Shown here in pieces: positions 46,177-57,706 of a stretch of 64,000 nt of DNA. Position numbers and translations under genes: made by a program. Where the stretch lies: NCBI GenBank assembly GCA_000711775.1, contig ARYC01000325.1:1-64000 (forward strand), written 5' to 3'. The stretch is from Oxytricha trifallax (lineage: Eukaryota > Ciliophora > Spirotrichea > Sporadotrichida > Oxytrichidae). How positions within the stretch are numbered: the first letter of the stretch is position 1; the number at the start of each line of letters is the position of its first letter. The notes below the pieces were generated by a model that did no database searches, was not told where the DNA came from, and worked only from the letters and a program-made list of their open reading frames with translations.

Positions 46177-47696
46177 ATGTCTACCTATATATACTATAAA
46201 ATGTTTGAATCAATTTCTGGAGGTCAAGTTATTGATAATCTAAAAATTATGTTTACAGCTTAATTCTAAAAAGTTTAAATAAAGTCATTGTGAACAAGCA
46301 CATCGAGATGTGGAAGGTCATGAAATTGATCAGTAAATTAGAGCATTGCAAAGGTAACGGCACAAGTATGGTCTCATTGATCATTCCTCCCAAGGAGGAT
46401 ATCAACAAGTTTGGTAAATTACCTACCTGAGAAATGAGCGCTGCTCAAAATATTATGAGCAGAATTACCAAGTAATCCGTCGTGACTGCTATCTCTTCAA
46501 CCAAAGAAAGTAAGTATTACTCATATTGTCTTAATTTATAATCATAGAGCTGAAGCTTTACAAGTAAACACCTACAAATGGTCTTTGCTTATATTTTTTG
46601 GTTTTATTTATATGGAAGATGGAAAGACTGAGAAGAAGCTTAACTTAGATTTTGACCCATTCCGCCCAATCAACTAGTTCTTATATTTTGAGGTGGTAAA
46701 TGCCAGACTGAGCCTTTTCTATCCTTATTGGCTGATGATGACAATTTTGGTTTCATTATTGTTGATGGTAACGGTGTAACGGTGCCCTCTATGCTACTCT
46801 CTAAGGAAACAGCAGAGAAATCCTATAAAAGTTCACTGTGGAGCTCCTCAAGAAGCACAGAAAGGGAGGTCAGTTATCAGTCAGATTTTCTCGTCTGAGA
46901 GAAGAAAAGAGACACAACTATTTGAGAAAGATAGCAGAACTCGCAAATATGAACTTCATCAGCAATGATAAACCAAATGTCACTGGTATCGTGCTTGCAG
47001 GTAACGCAGCATTCAAGAACGAATTGGCTGAGACTGATATGCTCGATAAGAGACTTCTTCCAGTTATTTGCACAGTTGTGAATGTTTCATATGGTGAAGA
47101 AAATGGACTTAATGAGGCTCTCACTCTAGCAGCTGAGGCTTTGACCAACGTCAAATTCGTTGCCTAGAAGAAACATGTCAGCAAGTTCTTTGAGGAGATT
47201 GCTCTCGATACTGGTATGATTGTGTTCGGAGTTGACGATATCATGAAAGCCTTAGAGTTAGGAGCTCTGGAAACTGTGCTCTTATTCGAAGAACTTGACA
47301 TTAATAGATATGTTCTTAAGAACCCAGTTAGAAGAGACACCAAGACTATCTACTTGAATCAACAATTTTAATGATAAGTGGATATATAAACACTATTTAG
47401 CATTGTTTGTTAAATAGCGCCAAACAAAAGGATTCAAAGTACTTCAAGGAAAGAGAGACAGGCATGGATTTGGACGTTATCTCAGAAGATTCCCATGCTG
47501 AATGGCTTTGCCACGACTACTAGAACTATGGTGCTCAAGTTGAATTCAATGTGACAAGTCCCAAGAAGGTTTCCAGTTCGTCAAGGGATTCGATGGTATT
47601 GGAGGTTTCCTCAGATACAAGGTTGACATTGAGGAGCATCATGGAGATCTCAGAGCCGGTGGTGACGATATCGACCCAGACACTGATTTCATCTGA
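46177..47696 (+). pseudogene. eRF1: Divergent eRF1-like release factor gene, probably decayed
   Basis: Clear homologue of eukaryotic release factor 1, which recognises stop codons and triggers peptide release. Visible blocks are VNKHIEMWKVMKLISKLEHC, GNGTSMVSLIIPPKEDINKF, the GGQ loop in [20 protein letters not shown], and domain 2/3 ([40 protein letters not shown]). The end is [12 protein letters not shown] with TGA 47694-47696. The NIKS motif of the stop-recognition domain reads NIMS. An in-frame TGA occurs near 46430. There are at least five frame changes (T-runs near 46595 and 47370, base losses near 46690 and 47560, and an 8-bp duplication at 46769-46784). Some may be sequence errors, but the altered NIKS and the number of lesions favour a paralogue or pseudogene. 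Confidence 0.7.
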
Positions 47697-48530
47697 ATGG
47701 ATCAATTAAATTGACAGTTAATTAATTGGGGCTCTTTTTATTATAACTCTAATTTATTTAATGTATGTTATTAATTAGTCTCCAATGTAAATGTTTGAGA
47801 TATATGAGGTAAAAATTAATTTATTATTTCGCTAATTTATTCCCTATTACTATTTTAATTCATTTTGGCTTCCCGTAGTCAATATTTATCCACTTCATAA
47901 TGATGTGTTTGAATATATATATATGACATCATTAATTTGGTGAATGTTAAATCCTATAATATGATTAATTTAGCATTTTGCGCCTACCTCGTATATCTAA
48001 ATTGATCAATCTTAATATATTTGTATTTTTTATTTATATATTGAAGTGTTAAATACTGCAGTCATTCATCGTGTTGAGTGATATTACCATATATTTATAG
48101 AATAGGATTAAAATTGGGAACTTATTTTTATTTGTGATTTCGCTTAGTAAAAATAAGTTACCTTTCTAGAAACTTAATGATATTATAACATAAATAAAGT
48201 TAAATACTAAATAAGTTATTTATAAATTTAAATCAAAAGTTTTTCTCATAAAAACTTATATTTTCAAAATGGGTTTTCTTTCAATTAAATTTCTTTATAT
48301 TTTAATTTAATAATTTTATTTTGTAAAATTAACAATGATAATTTAAAAAAATTCTTTAAATAATTTTTACATTATTTTTAAGGTCTAACAAATTGACAAA
48401 TTTTTATAATTAACTTAACTTGTAAATATTTTCCAATTTTACTAATAATCTACTACAATAATAAATAGTTATTAGAATATCTGAGTGAGTGGTTGATTCT
48501 TGAATTTATATATACTTAATTAATAATAAA
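47697..48530. other. AT-rich intergenic DNA
   Basis: No recognisable coding sequence; short TATATA runs and poly-T. Nothing else seen. Confidence 0.5.
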
Positions 48531-48539
48531 TATACTAAT

Positions 48540-50021
48540 AAGTAATATGATCATCATGTATAGGTATTCTCTCTTCTGAAGAATATGATTCTGCCTAAGA
48601 GATTATTTTATTGCAATCAACGCCTCTGTCAAACATTCTGAAGTTGCTCCCACATTTATGAATATATTTAAGCATGTATAGTAGTTTGAACTATTATACA
48701 AAACAAGGATTATGAATATTTCTAGAACCTAACTTTCTTTGATACTCAGATAGTTACTTGGCTATAAATTGTATAGACTGACTTAATTCTTAGATTTACT
48801 TTATTATGCATTCATTAGTAAACATCAATTTATTCTATTCTTCTACTGCCATAAATTATAGATTATAAATAATGCATACTTACATATTACATTATAACAT
48901 TTATATAAATTGTGAATTATTTGTAGAATATTCTTGATGATTGGGTTCAATCGATTGATAACAGTGGGTCTCATTTCTGATAGACTTTAATATCCGTAGC
49001 AGTGACTGAATGTAACTCTCATCTCTTTGGCTAACTTCCTCTATCTCCTCACATGAACTCAAGTCGATTATTTAAATATCATGAAACAACTAATCATATA
49101 AGAAATTTCTTAAAAATGTAATGAGACTATTTTCATGGAATACTTTTTGTTTGTGTTGTCTACAATTAGTAGAATGCTTGAACTAGTGATTTTAAGTGGG
49201 TACTCATTGACAAAGTACCCCAGCATCTTTTCAGCAGTGTCAATGAAGTAATCCAAAGCCTCCCTGTTTATATGTTCATGTTAATAACTCCTGAGTACCT
49301 TGATTATGAATTCAGGAATATTGCATTCTTATGCTTTGCGGTGTGGCTTTCTAACTTTTTCTGAACCTGACCCTGGCTGTCCTTTACAAATATGGCAGTG
49401 ATTCGCATTCCTAATTTTACGGAAGTGGTCAGGGCATCCTTGGCTCGACGCGCTCATCCTTCTCAATAGCAGTGTTAACTGTTATAGAAGTCGTTCCCAT
49501 CTTTATGTCTAGTACTTAACTTTAAATTTAAATAAATCATAAGGTTTTAAATGATAGAAATATCCCTATTTACTTAAAATAAAATTTACTGAAACATGAG
49601 ACATACCATTCATTAAGTTGTCGAATTCGATATTAAGTAAACTTAAATTCCAAATAAAATAAACGAAATTTCTATCTATAAATGAACAACTTTACACAGT
49701 CTTGTTCGAAATAGCCATGATATGTCAGAAGAAAGTTTCGAATCATTTAAAAGGGTTTATAATAAGGGTGACTCTCATGAACTCTAAATATTTTCTGATA
49801 AGTTTCCAATTCGCAGATATTTGTTTTCTTTACCAGAACCATCTTTCCCTTTTATTTTTAATATTAAAAATATTTATAAAATTCCTTCTCAGAGTCGAAT
49901 TTGAATCTATCTGGGTGCCCTCCAGCGATGAGCCCAGCAATATGTGAATGCTTATTCCTGGAAACATATTAGTAGTGTTTGCACTAGAGGAAGTCGTGGT
50001 AAGTGATGTTTTATTATCCAT
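48540..50021 (-). CDS. Inositol polyphosphate kinase (IPK) family protein
   Basis: Kinase of the IPK family (IP6K/IPMK/IP3K). Starts at ATG 50019-50021 (MDNKTSLTTTSSSANTTNMF). The order of motifs is HSHIAGLIAGGHPDRF (substrate-side HxxAG), then FRVHESHPYYKPFQ. VLDIKMGTTSITVN is the family signature PxxxDxKxG with Asp and Lys kept. DALTTSVKLGMRITAIFVKD, a helix (FIIKVLRSYQHEHI), SSSILLIVDNT (SSLL motif) and IIDLSS (metal-binding D of the usual DFA) follow. Frames change several times by one base. An extension with QELSQSIQFIAKQLSEYQRK runs to about 48540 and may be a separate exon. Such enzymes make inositol pyrophosphates or higher inositol phosphates; the exact substrate is not determined. 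Confidence 0.7.
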
Positions 50022-50855
50022 TTAAATATTAATTCTAATTGCAGACACTCTATTTAATTATCAATCTTAATTAATATATATTTATAACATTTTCGAATTC
50101 TGACTTAATTAAAGTTTAAGACATCATTCTATCTATTATTCTATTGCAAATTCTTCGACTTATTCCTTACATTTAGTAACAATATTTACAATTAAAGTAA
50201 ATAATCAATTGAAAATAAATTAGTTTAATTAATTTAATATCAAAGTATAATAGTTAACAAATTTTACAAAATTACTTAGAATTCAAATAAAATAAAATCA
50301 TATGTAGAAACCAAAATTTAAAATTTGACTTTGGTCCTTGACTTATTCCTGAATCATTTTGAGAAATACGAATTAATTTGATTTGAAATTGCTAAAAATA
50401 TTAAATCAATTTTTCGCTTTGGAGGTGAGATAAAAACTGTATAGCAAAAATTATACGTTTGCTTGTAATCTTTGAAAAATATATTTATAATAAACATCAA
50501 TATATATCTGAAATTACAATTTTGCATATGAGCAATTGTTTCCTATATTAAATTAAATCATTAAGTAATTAAAAAGGTTTTCAAATTTTATGGAATCTAG
50601 AATTTTTAGCCTTAAAGAATGAATATTAAAAATTCAATTTTAATTAAAAATATATTAAGTTTATTCTCATACTAAGCAATATAAAATTTTTTAATAAAAT
50701 ATCTATTTTTAGAAAAAAATTTATCAAAAAGTAGTAAAATTAATTTCAATTTAGATTAATTATTATTTGTATTTTTGAAATGGAATGAAAGTATTCGTAT
50801 GACTTTAAATTAATAAATAAATAATTGTAATTTGTAGATAATTTTGCTAAAATGG
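50022..50855. other. AT-rich intergenic DNA
   Basis: No coding sequence recognised; more than 80 percent A/T by eye. Probably holds the divergent 5' ends of the kinase and SKI8 genes. Confidence 0.45.
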
Positions 50856-50859
50856 TACA

Positions 50860-51919
50860 TTGATACAACAAATCTTAACATCTTGTATTTAGAGTTGTTT
50901 ATACAATTTCAACTTAGGAATAGATTTATTTTGCTTGGATTTTTCAATTAATGATAAGAAGCCTTACTTCGCAGCTGCTTTCAGTGATTAGACTTTGAGA
51001 GTTTGGTAACCATTTTGGTTTTTTATATATACTTTATTAGGAATCTTGATGAATTGAGAACAGGTGAGTCTATAATTGACAAGCCAAAATTCTCGATTTA
51101 AGGTGAGGCTTTAGGTGCTATGGATGTGAAAATCAATCACTTAGACAATAGAGTCGTTGTTTCCACTCTTGATTAGACTTTGCAGATTTACAACTTGCAC
51201 TCTGAGAGCGGCATGACTCCCTACAAAGAAATCTAAAGAATCGCTTTATTAGATATTTGGAAGATAGAATTTAACCCTAATGGCAATGAAATCATTAGTG
51301 AAGCACTTTCATGCAAGGACTTTGATATTTCCAGTGGGGAAATGACAAGAGAGTTTAACAAAGGATCTAAATTTATTCAAGCTATAGCTATTGTAATTAT
51401 TAATATTTTTTAATCAATTTTAGTCACCAAACGGATAAAATTTCTATTGCGGCATTATTGATGGTGTTGTTAAGTTTTATGATATGCATAGCTATGAAAG
51501 AAAGGAAGCATTATTGAGTAAGAAAGGATATTTATCATTATAATCTACATTTTTAGATCATGGAAAAGATGTAAGATGCTTGAAATTCAGTCCTAATAAC
51601 TAAATCTTGATCAGTGGTTGAGAAGACTTGCGCATCAATATTACAGATGTTGAAACTTTAAAGAGAAAACTGACTCTTACAGGCCACTCAGATTGGCTTA
51701 CTTGTGTCTATATCAGTATTAACAGAAGCAATTCCTCACTGGTTTCATCGACAGACAAATCAAGATATGGGATCTCAATTCGGGTAAGTGCTGGCAATCT
51801 ATTCAGATGACGGCACCAGTTTGGGGTGCTCAATACTCACCAGCTGAAGATCAGATAGCTACTCTATCTTAAGATGGTAATGTCAGTGTTTACGATCTTA
51901 AAATGATGAGTGGTTAATG
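50860..51919 (+). CDS. SKI8: SKI8/WDR61-like WD40 protein
   Basis: WD40 propeller of the SKI8/WDR61 type, a subunit of the Ski complex in 3'-5' mRNA decay (and of PAF1 in animals). Repeats visible are YFAAAFSDQTLRVWNLDELR (after a 35-nt intron at 51006-51040), NRVVVSTLDQTLQIYNLHSE, LLDIWKIEFNPNGNEIISEA, NGQNFYCGIIDGVVKFYDMH, and DVRCLKFSPNNQILISG. LTGHSDWLTCV, FLTGFIDRQIKIWDLNSG and PVWGAQYSPAEDQIATLSQD then lead to VYDLKMMSG near 51917. A second intron lies near 51390-51422. One in-frame TGA (near 51620, ISG then stop then EDLRI) and one frame change near 51715 are present. The 5' end is not defined. The repeat order and the DVRxLxFSPxxxxLxS block match WDR61. Confidence 0.75.
51006..51040 (+). 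other. 35-nt intron in SKI8
   Basis: GTAACC..TATTAG; splicing gives LRVW followed by NLDELR in frame. Confidence 0.7.
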
Positions 51920-52071
51920 AAGTATTAGTAGAATTAGCTTTGGATTATAATTAATATTTATTAAGAAATTACAATCATAGAATAACTTCAATTATATGAC
52001 TTGTAAGCTTGCTAAATTAAATTATGATTAGGAATAATGATTATTATAATAAAAGAAATAATAAAGACAAA

Positions 52072-52684
52072 ATGGGAAAGATAGTTGATAATGAGCAGTT
52101 CATTTAAGGCTTGAATCAAATGTACTCTGGCACAAAGAAATGGGGTACTGTTCGAGTAACCATAAAGAGATGTAAGAATCGCATTCTATATCTTATGTAT
52201 TATTAGTATATGAGGAGGTACACTAGTATAAACAGACTAAAGTAGCAGAGAGAAAAGAAAAATAACAAAAACTGAACTCATAACCAGATCTTAAATTTGA
52301 TTTCATTGTAAAGGCAGCTAACCCAAAGAAGAAGATTTCATCTCTTGTAAGTACCCTTGTGATCTCAATACACTATTTCTTAACAATAATTCAGTTCTTA
52401 TCTAATCTTTCTTTTTTATAAGTGAAACACAATCAATCCCTCGAATTCCAAAGAACTTAGTGACTTTAATACAAGCCTAAATGTTTAAGGACGCCAGAGT
52501 TGCTGCCAAAGAGGCAGATAAAAAGAAGAATGGCAAAAAAAGAAGATATTAAGGATCTTAAGAACCCAGCAGCCGAGATTAAAGTGTAGGTGCCTAGACT
52601 AGATTTGATTAAGGGCAAGAAGAATAGAAAAGATAGAAGAAAGGACTTGAGAAAGGATAAAAGCAGAGACCTTAAGCAAAATGA
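52072..52684 (+). CDS. SRP14: SRP14-like signal recognition particle subunit
   Basis: Alu-domain subunit of the signal recognition particle, which pauses translation during targeting to the ER. ATG 52072 gives MGKIVDNEQFIQGLNQMYSG, then KKWGTVRVTIKR, matching the SRP14 N-terminus (short N-terminal helix then a beta strand ending in VTxKR). A 35-nt intron (52172-52206) precedes YEEVHQYKQTKVAERKEK. Next comes FDFIVKAANPKKKISSL, equivalent to the SRP14 block LLRATDGKKKISTVV, and after another intron SKELSDFNTSLNV. The tail is Lys/Arg/Gln-rich, as in other SRP14 proteins. Frame ambiguity in an A-run near 52540 leaves the C-terminus uncertain. Confidence 0.7.
52172..52206 (+). other. 35-nt intron in SRP14
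   Basis: GTAAGA..TATTAG separates the first two coding blocks of the SRP14-like gene. Confidence 0.65.
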
Positions 52685-52913
52685 GGAAGGAAGATAAAAT
52701 CAAACTATTGCAAGAAGCCACGAGCAACTTACCCAATGCAGATGCTATCATGAAAGAAGAATAAAAAATGAATTGTTTAAGATATAATTATAGGGGAAGA
52801 GCACTTAAGACTTGGCAAAGAGTTAAAATGTATATCTTTAATATTAATTCATTATTAGCATTAAGATTTATATTTAAATATCGATAAATCATTAACTCTT
52901 TACTCAAAGCTTG

Positions 52914-54476
52914 CCAACAAGAACAGCTTCACTATTCATGATTTCAAAAATACCATCTTTATAGCATTCCCTGCCAAATCCACTATCTTTGACACCTCCA
53001 CCTGGGATAGCCGGATCACTTGATACAGCTTCGTTAATAAAACATTTCCAACTTCAAGCTTAATAGCTTATCTTTTTGCCTTTTCAATGTCTTTTGTAAA
53101 GATGCTTGCGCTCAGTCCATATCTAGAATCGTTAGCCAAATTAATAGTTTCAAAATCCTCCTTAAACTTGAAAACTGAAAATACAGGTCCTAAAAGTTCT
53201 TCATAATAAGCTGGCTGATTCTTGGTTATATTTTCAAGTACCATAGGATGAAAGAAATTTTCATTTTATAAATTTGAGTCAGAGGGACTGTAATTCAAAT
53301 CACCATAGACAACTTTTGCACCTTAATCTATAGAAGATTGGACTTATTTTGTCAAATTTCCTTTGCTCTTATTGATTTTAAGGGACTGATAGTAGTGCTC
53401 ATATCTAAAGGATTACCTATTTAAATATGTTTATCAAGTGCTTGTCTAAGTCTACTCATGAAATCATCATAAATATATTCTTGAATGATATATCTCTTAG
53501 CATTATTGTAAGCTTGACCACTTGTATGGAGTCTTGCAAAAATGGCTTTTTAAACAGCTACATCTATATCTGTATCATTAAAAACTATAAATGAGTCCGA
53601 TCCTCCTAACTCAAAAACTCCTCTTTTCATGTGCTATCCACACTATGCTGCAACTTAAAAATAAATAAAGTGAAAGAAACTTTATTTCCACCTTCTGTGC
53701 TTCCAACAAACTTAACACTTGTTAATCTTGGGTCTGCAATTAATGCAGCAGATTGATCATGATTGATGTACAAATTCTTATACTCATGTTCAAAACCTCT
53801 ATGGAAATTAAAAGTTAGCTTTAACTTATTACAGATCAAAATCTTACGCATCTCTGAACAAATCATCTAAATTTAGGCACTTTATGGAACTAAATCCGCA
53901 TGCTTCAAAAGAATGGGATTTCCTAAAACTAAAGCGGGCAGACCAATTTTGAAGGGAAGCCAAATTGGAAAGTTCCAAGGGAGAATTGCTATATTTTGTG
54001 TGAACAACAATCGGAAAAATTAAAAAAAAGAACAGAGTTTTTAGTCATTCTTCTTCTAATTTATAATATGGAAAAGTGTCTGAAAACTTACCAAAAGTAG
54101 ATCCGAGTGGTAATTTGATAATATAAGCTTCAGAGAATATTGTTTATATCGTTTCATGTTAAATAAATTCCAAAGTGTTCTTTTGATAGTAATCGATAAG
54201 TGTCATTGTTTTCTCTACCTCTGCTATGGTTTACTTAATTGATTTACCCATGTCGTTTGTAATGGCCTCTGCAATCTTTTACTTTCTATCTGTCATAAGT
54301 TTCTTTAACTTGCTAAATTTATCAAGCCTTTCCTTAACTACGTCTTTGCCCTAGTTTCTCATATATTTATAGCATTTGTCTGACTTTTCAAGATGGTCAA
54401 ACATTTACTGGTTTGTAATGCCCTCAATGGGTTTCTGCAATTTGTTGTTTTTTGGGTTTATGCTCTTATACGACAT
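52914..54476 (-). CDS. Aldehyde dehydrogenase family protein without catalytic Cys
   Basis: Aldehyde dehydrogenase of the succinate-semialdehyde (YneI/Sad-like) type. It runs from ATG 54474-54476 (MSYKSINPKNNKLQKP) to TGA 52914-52916. Motifs in order are FPIWLPFKIGLPALVLGNPI and LLKHADLVPQSAQ (cofactor entrance), DPRLTSVKFVGSTEGGNK (Rossmann contact), and RGVFELGGSDSFIVF (general-base Glu). HTSGQAYNNAKRYIIQEYIY occupies the position where the nucleophile is normally GQxC. The C-terminal block is NEAVSSDPAIPGGGVKDSGF. The expected Cys codon is TAC (Tyr). Unless this is a base error, the protein cannot form the thiohemiacetal and would be a pseudoenzyme. One frame change and one short intron-like gap occur near 53650 and 54030. 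Confidence 0.8.
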
Positions 54477-54650
54477 TAAATTCTTCAAAGATCCGTTATT
54501 ATAATCAAGAAAAATATTCCATATCAAAAAGGTATCTTAAAACAATGTAATCCATATGGTACAGTAAATTAAATGCATTTAACAGGAATCACTAATTATT
54601 GGTTAAATTATGAATCTATTTGATAAATCAAAATAATTATAAGAATTAAG

Positions 54651-55525
54651 ATGATGCATTTTAGGAAGCTAATTAATATATTTTTATAAAGATAAACTCA
54701 ACCGTAATTTACTAAAGCAACTTTAAGAGGAATTAAAATTTACACTAAGACTGGAGACAAAGGAACCTCAGCTTTATTAACAGGAGATAGACAAGATAAG
54801 AATGATAGAATCTTTGAATGCTTGGGTTCTATTGATGAACTTAATGCTCATTTTGGACTTGTAAGTTTAATCATTAAACATGAATAACATAAGCAAAATA
54901 CCATTTTTCTATATAAAAAAAGATGCTCACATTAAACATTCTTTTTAGCCTAGAGAATACTTTGATTCTGTTGCTAACCTTGATAAGAAACACACCAAAG
55001 ATGTCGAAGAGATTCAAGCCAGATTAATAGACTTGGGTTCACAGGTAGCTACTCCTAGAAAAGCTGATGAGATGCATGTCAAAAAGATTGATCATACAAC
55101 TTTCGATCCCAAGTTTGTTGCTGAACTAGAAAGAAGAATTGACTTCATGGATGCCCAACATCCTCCTTTGAAGAACTTCATTTTGCCAAGTGGGGGTCTC
55201 GCTGCATCTCATTTTCACATTGGTAAGTTCTAAATTTCTCAATTTATATTATAGCAAGTACTGTTTGCAAAAGAGCCGAGAGAAATCTTATTCCCCTATA
55301 TCAAGGAGAATAGATTGAATAATAAGCTTATCAGTATATTATTGCTTAAGTTTAAAACACAGTTGTATATATCTTTATAAAATATTTAACACATTCAATA
55401 ACAGACTTAGTGACTATTTGTTCATGCTTGCTAGAACTTGCGCTTAAACAGAGCGCTAGCTTGAAGTTATTTACAAGAAATCCAAAAAGTCTCAATAATA
55501 GCATGAAGAAGAAAAGAAAGAATGA
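54651..55525 (+). CDS. MMAB: ATP:cob(I)alamin adenosyltransferase (MMAB/PduO type)
   Basis: Mitochondrial enzyme that makes adenosylcobalamin, the cofactor of methylmalonyl-CoA mutase. ATG 54651 is followed by a basic, Arg/Gln-rich presequence-like start (MMHFRKLINIFLQRQTQPQF). IYTKTGDKGTSALLTGDRQD is the ATP-binding TxxGDxGxT motif. Then come ECLGSIDELNAHFGL, FILPSGGLAASHFHI, VCKRAERNLIPLYQ (conserved CRRAER helix) and NRLSDYLFMLARTCA, to TGA 55523-55525. Introns are 54861-54948 and 55223-55254. The frame changes once by a base in a T-run near 55375. Size and motif order are full length for the family. Confidence 0.88.
55223..55254 (+). other. 32-nt intron in MMAB
   Basis: GTAAGT..TTATAG; one of the shortest introns in the window. 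Removal joins SHFHI to ASTVCKRAER in frame. Confidence 0.7.
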
Positions 55526-55588
55526 TCATATTGACTTAATGAAATTAGGGAATAATAAACAGTTAACTTATTTTAACCTAAGTAAGCA

Positions 55589-57547
55589 TCAAAGTTTTAA
55601 TTTTAGTTTGGATGTCTTAACTTTTATTTAATGACTCATTATATCTATTTTAATAGTTGCCTCTTCCTCAACCGCCTCTACAATCTTAATTGTTTCCTCT
55701 GAATACTTTTCTCTCTTCATTTCTTTCATTCTAATTATTTTAAATGTGGCCTGATTGATCTTGAATCAAATAAGTGGAGGGGAATCTGAATATACTGTCT
55801 TGACACAAGCATAAAGCATTGAATTCTAGTTTACTCAAATCTATGCCATTTTAGAGGACAAGCTTAATTCCACCCTCAAAATCGATGTCTCTAATTAGAC
55901 CGTAGAATTTAATTTCAATTGGAGGAAGCTGTCTATAGATAAATCTAATTTCAGTCGCACTGACATCCTCTAATCTTCTTAAGCTTTTAAATTGAGCTTT
56001 ATCGATTAATATTCCAGCAACTAAGTGATTTTCGAACAATCTCTAAGTCTCGATCTTATTTTGAACTTAATCTAGTTGTTCAGTTATGAAGCAGAGGTTT
56101 ATGTCTTTGAATTAAATTATTTATAATGGTTGACTTTTAAGTTTATTGAATTCTTCATTGGATAGAGAAAAGTCATCAAGCTTAATTGATTTTGAATTGA
56201 AAACTAATTGGATATCTTGACCTTCCTGAGATCTGTTAACAAAGATGTATCTATCTTCATCTTGATTAGGTATAAATATAATACAATGTTTTTTATGATC
56301 AGTTAAAGCTTTCTTAATTTTCTTATTTCTCTACACAGTACCTTTGACATTCATTGCTCCCTTAAATTTATCGCTTTTAACATCAATGAATGTCATTTAG
56401 CCCTCTCTCTGTTATCTACATTTTTGACTAAATCCATTATTTTATAGGCCAACATCTGCTCTCATTACTGTTACTATGTGAGAAGGTTAAATGATGTCTG
56501 TAATTTTAAACTAAATTCCTGCGCCAATGCCCTCACTCAACCAAACCACAAGTATTTACAATAAGTATTTTTTTATCTCCCTTGAGTATCAAAATTTTGG
56601 TATTCTTACTTAGTAAAGAAGTTCTATTGACTTATTGTAGTAGTTTAAATTTAGAATTAGTTAAGGGGATTTTAACTAGTAGCTTTTCAGTACCTAGATA
56701 TCATTGAAGTCGTTATTAAAGTAAAATAAAATTATATATTGGTAAGAATCATATTTTCAATTTTAGAAAGACTTAACTGGCCAGCTAAAGTGAAGTTAGG
56801 TTAGCCTGGGTCAACCTCTAAAATGAATACATCAGATTTAGCTTAGGAAAGGATCTCATTTATCAACCAAGTCGCAAAAGTAGATTTCCCAAAATTAACA
56901 ACTCCATTTACCAAGATCTTTATATTCCGATTGTCTGGTTAGCTTTTTATGTTTTAGACAATACTTTTTATTCCTAATTTCCAAGATTTGTTTAGTTCGA
57001 AGAAGCCTTTCGTTTTTTCGTCGAAGTCTCTATTCATATTATGTATATTGAATTAAATATCAGCCTCTAATAGATTCTTTTTCTCACTCTCTGTATATTC
57101 TTTATACTCCTTAATAGCAATGATTGAGGCCCTCTCTGGGACATACTCAATCTTTATTTCTTCACTTTCTCCACCAATACTTAATTGTATATCTTCCACT
57201 TCTTCAGTTTTGGTTTAGTTGTATAAACTTAACAGCATATTCTTTCTTGTCTGAGATCACTTCATACCATTTATCTCCTTTCCACTGCTCTGGAGTAATT
57301 GTTGCACCTTAGATATTTACTCTTCCATATAGCACTTTAATTTTTGTTGCTCATTAGAAGCAGAAATTCTATAAAATTGCATTTTAGATTTCAATATAAA
57401 GACAAAATATTAGTTCCATACCTTCTTTCAATACATAATGAAAGGTTAGCAAGTTTTCAAATCAGCAACTATAATTTTAAAATCTTGATTTCTATCAGAA
57501 GTTGTAGACTCTCTAGATCTCGATCTCATTGGCTTTAAGGTTTCCAT
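55589..57547 (-). CDS. GRC3: GRC3/NOL9-like polynucleotide 5'-hydroxyl kinase
   Basis: Polynucleotide 5'-kinase of the GRC3/NOL9 (Clp1-related) family, acting with Las1 in ITS2 pre-rRNA processing. It starts at ATG 57545-57547 (METLKPMRSRSRESTTSDRN, basic and disordered) and runs to TGA 55589-55591. The P-loop is ILVNGVVNFGKSTFATWLIN. It is followed after the usual spacing by the lid/Walker B-type block VFILEVDPGQPNLTSAGQ, then LSLSKI, which is diagnostic of GRC3/NOL9. An N-terminal beta domain (KIKVLYGRVNIQGATITPEQ) and a C-terminal domain (VAGILIDKAQFKSLRRLEDV, RQLPPIEIKFYGLIRDIDFE) flank it. The frame changes several times, some at probable introns. Together with UTP6 it is a second ribosome-biogenesis gene in the window. 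Confidence 0.8.
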
Positions 57548-57706
57548 TTTTTATAGTTGATATGATATGTAAGTATAAATATTAATGAAGTTTAATTACT
57601 TTAATATTTTTATCAGAAGAGTTTAATAGTTAAATTGAATAGACTTGTCTGAGTTATGAATGGTAATTATTATTTATTACAAGATAATTGCTTACATTAT
57701 ATAATC

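Noticed and set aside
46918-47154. Minus-strand open frame of 78 codons
   Set aside because: Antisense shadow of the conserved eRF1 domain 2 coding region.
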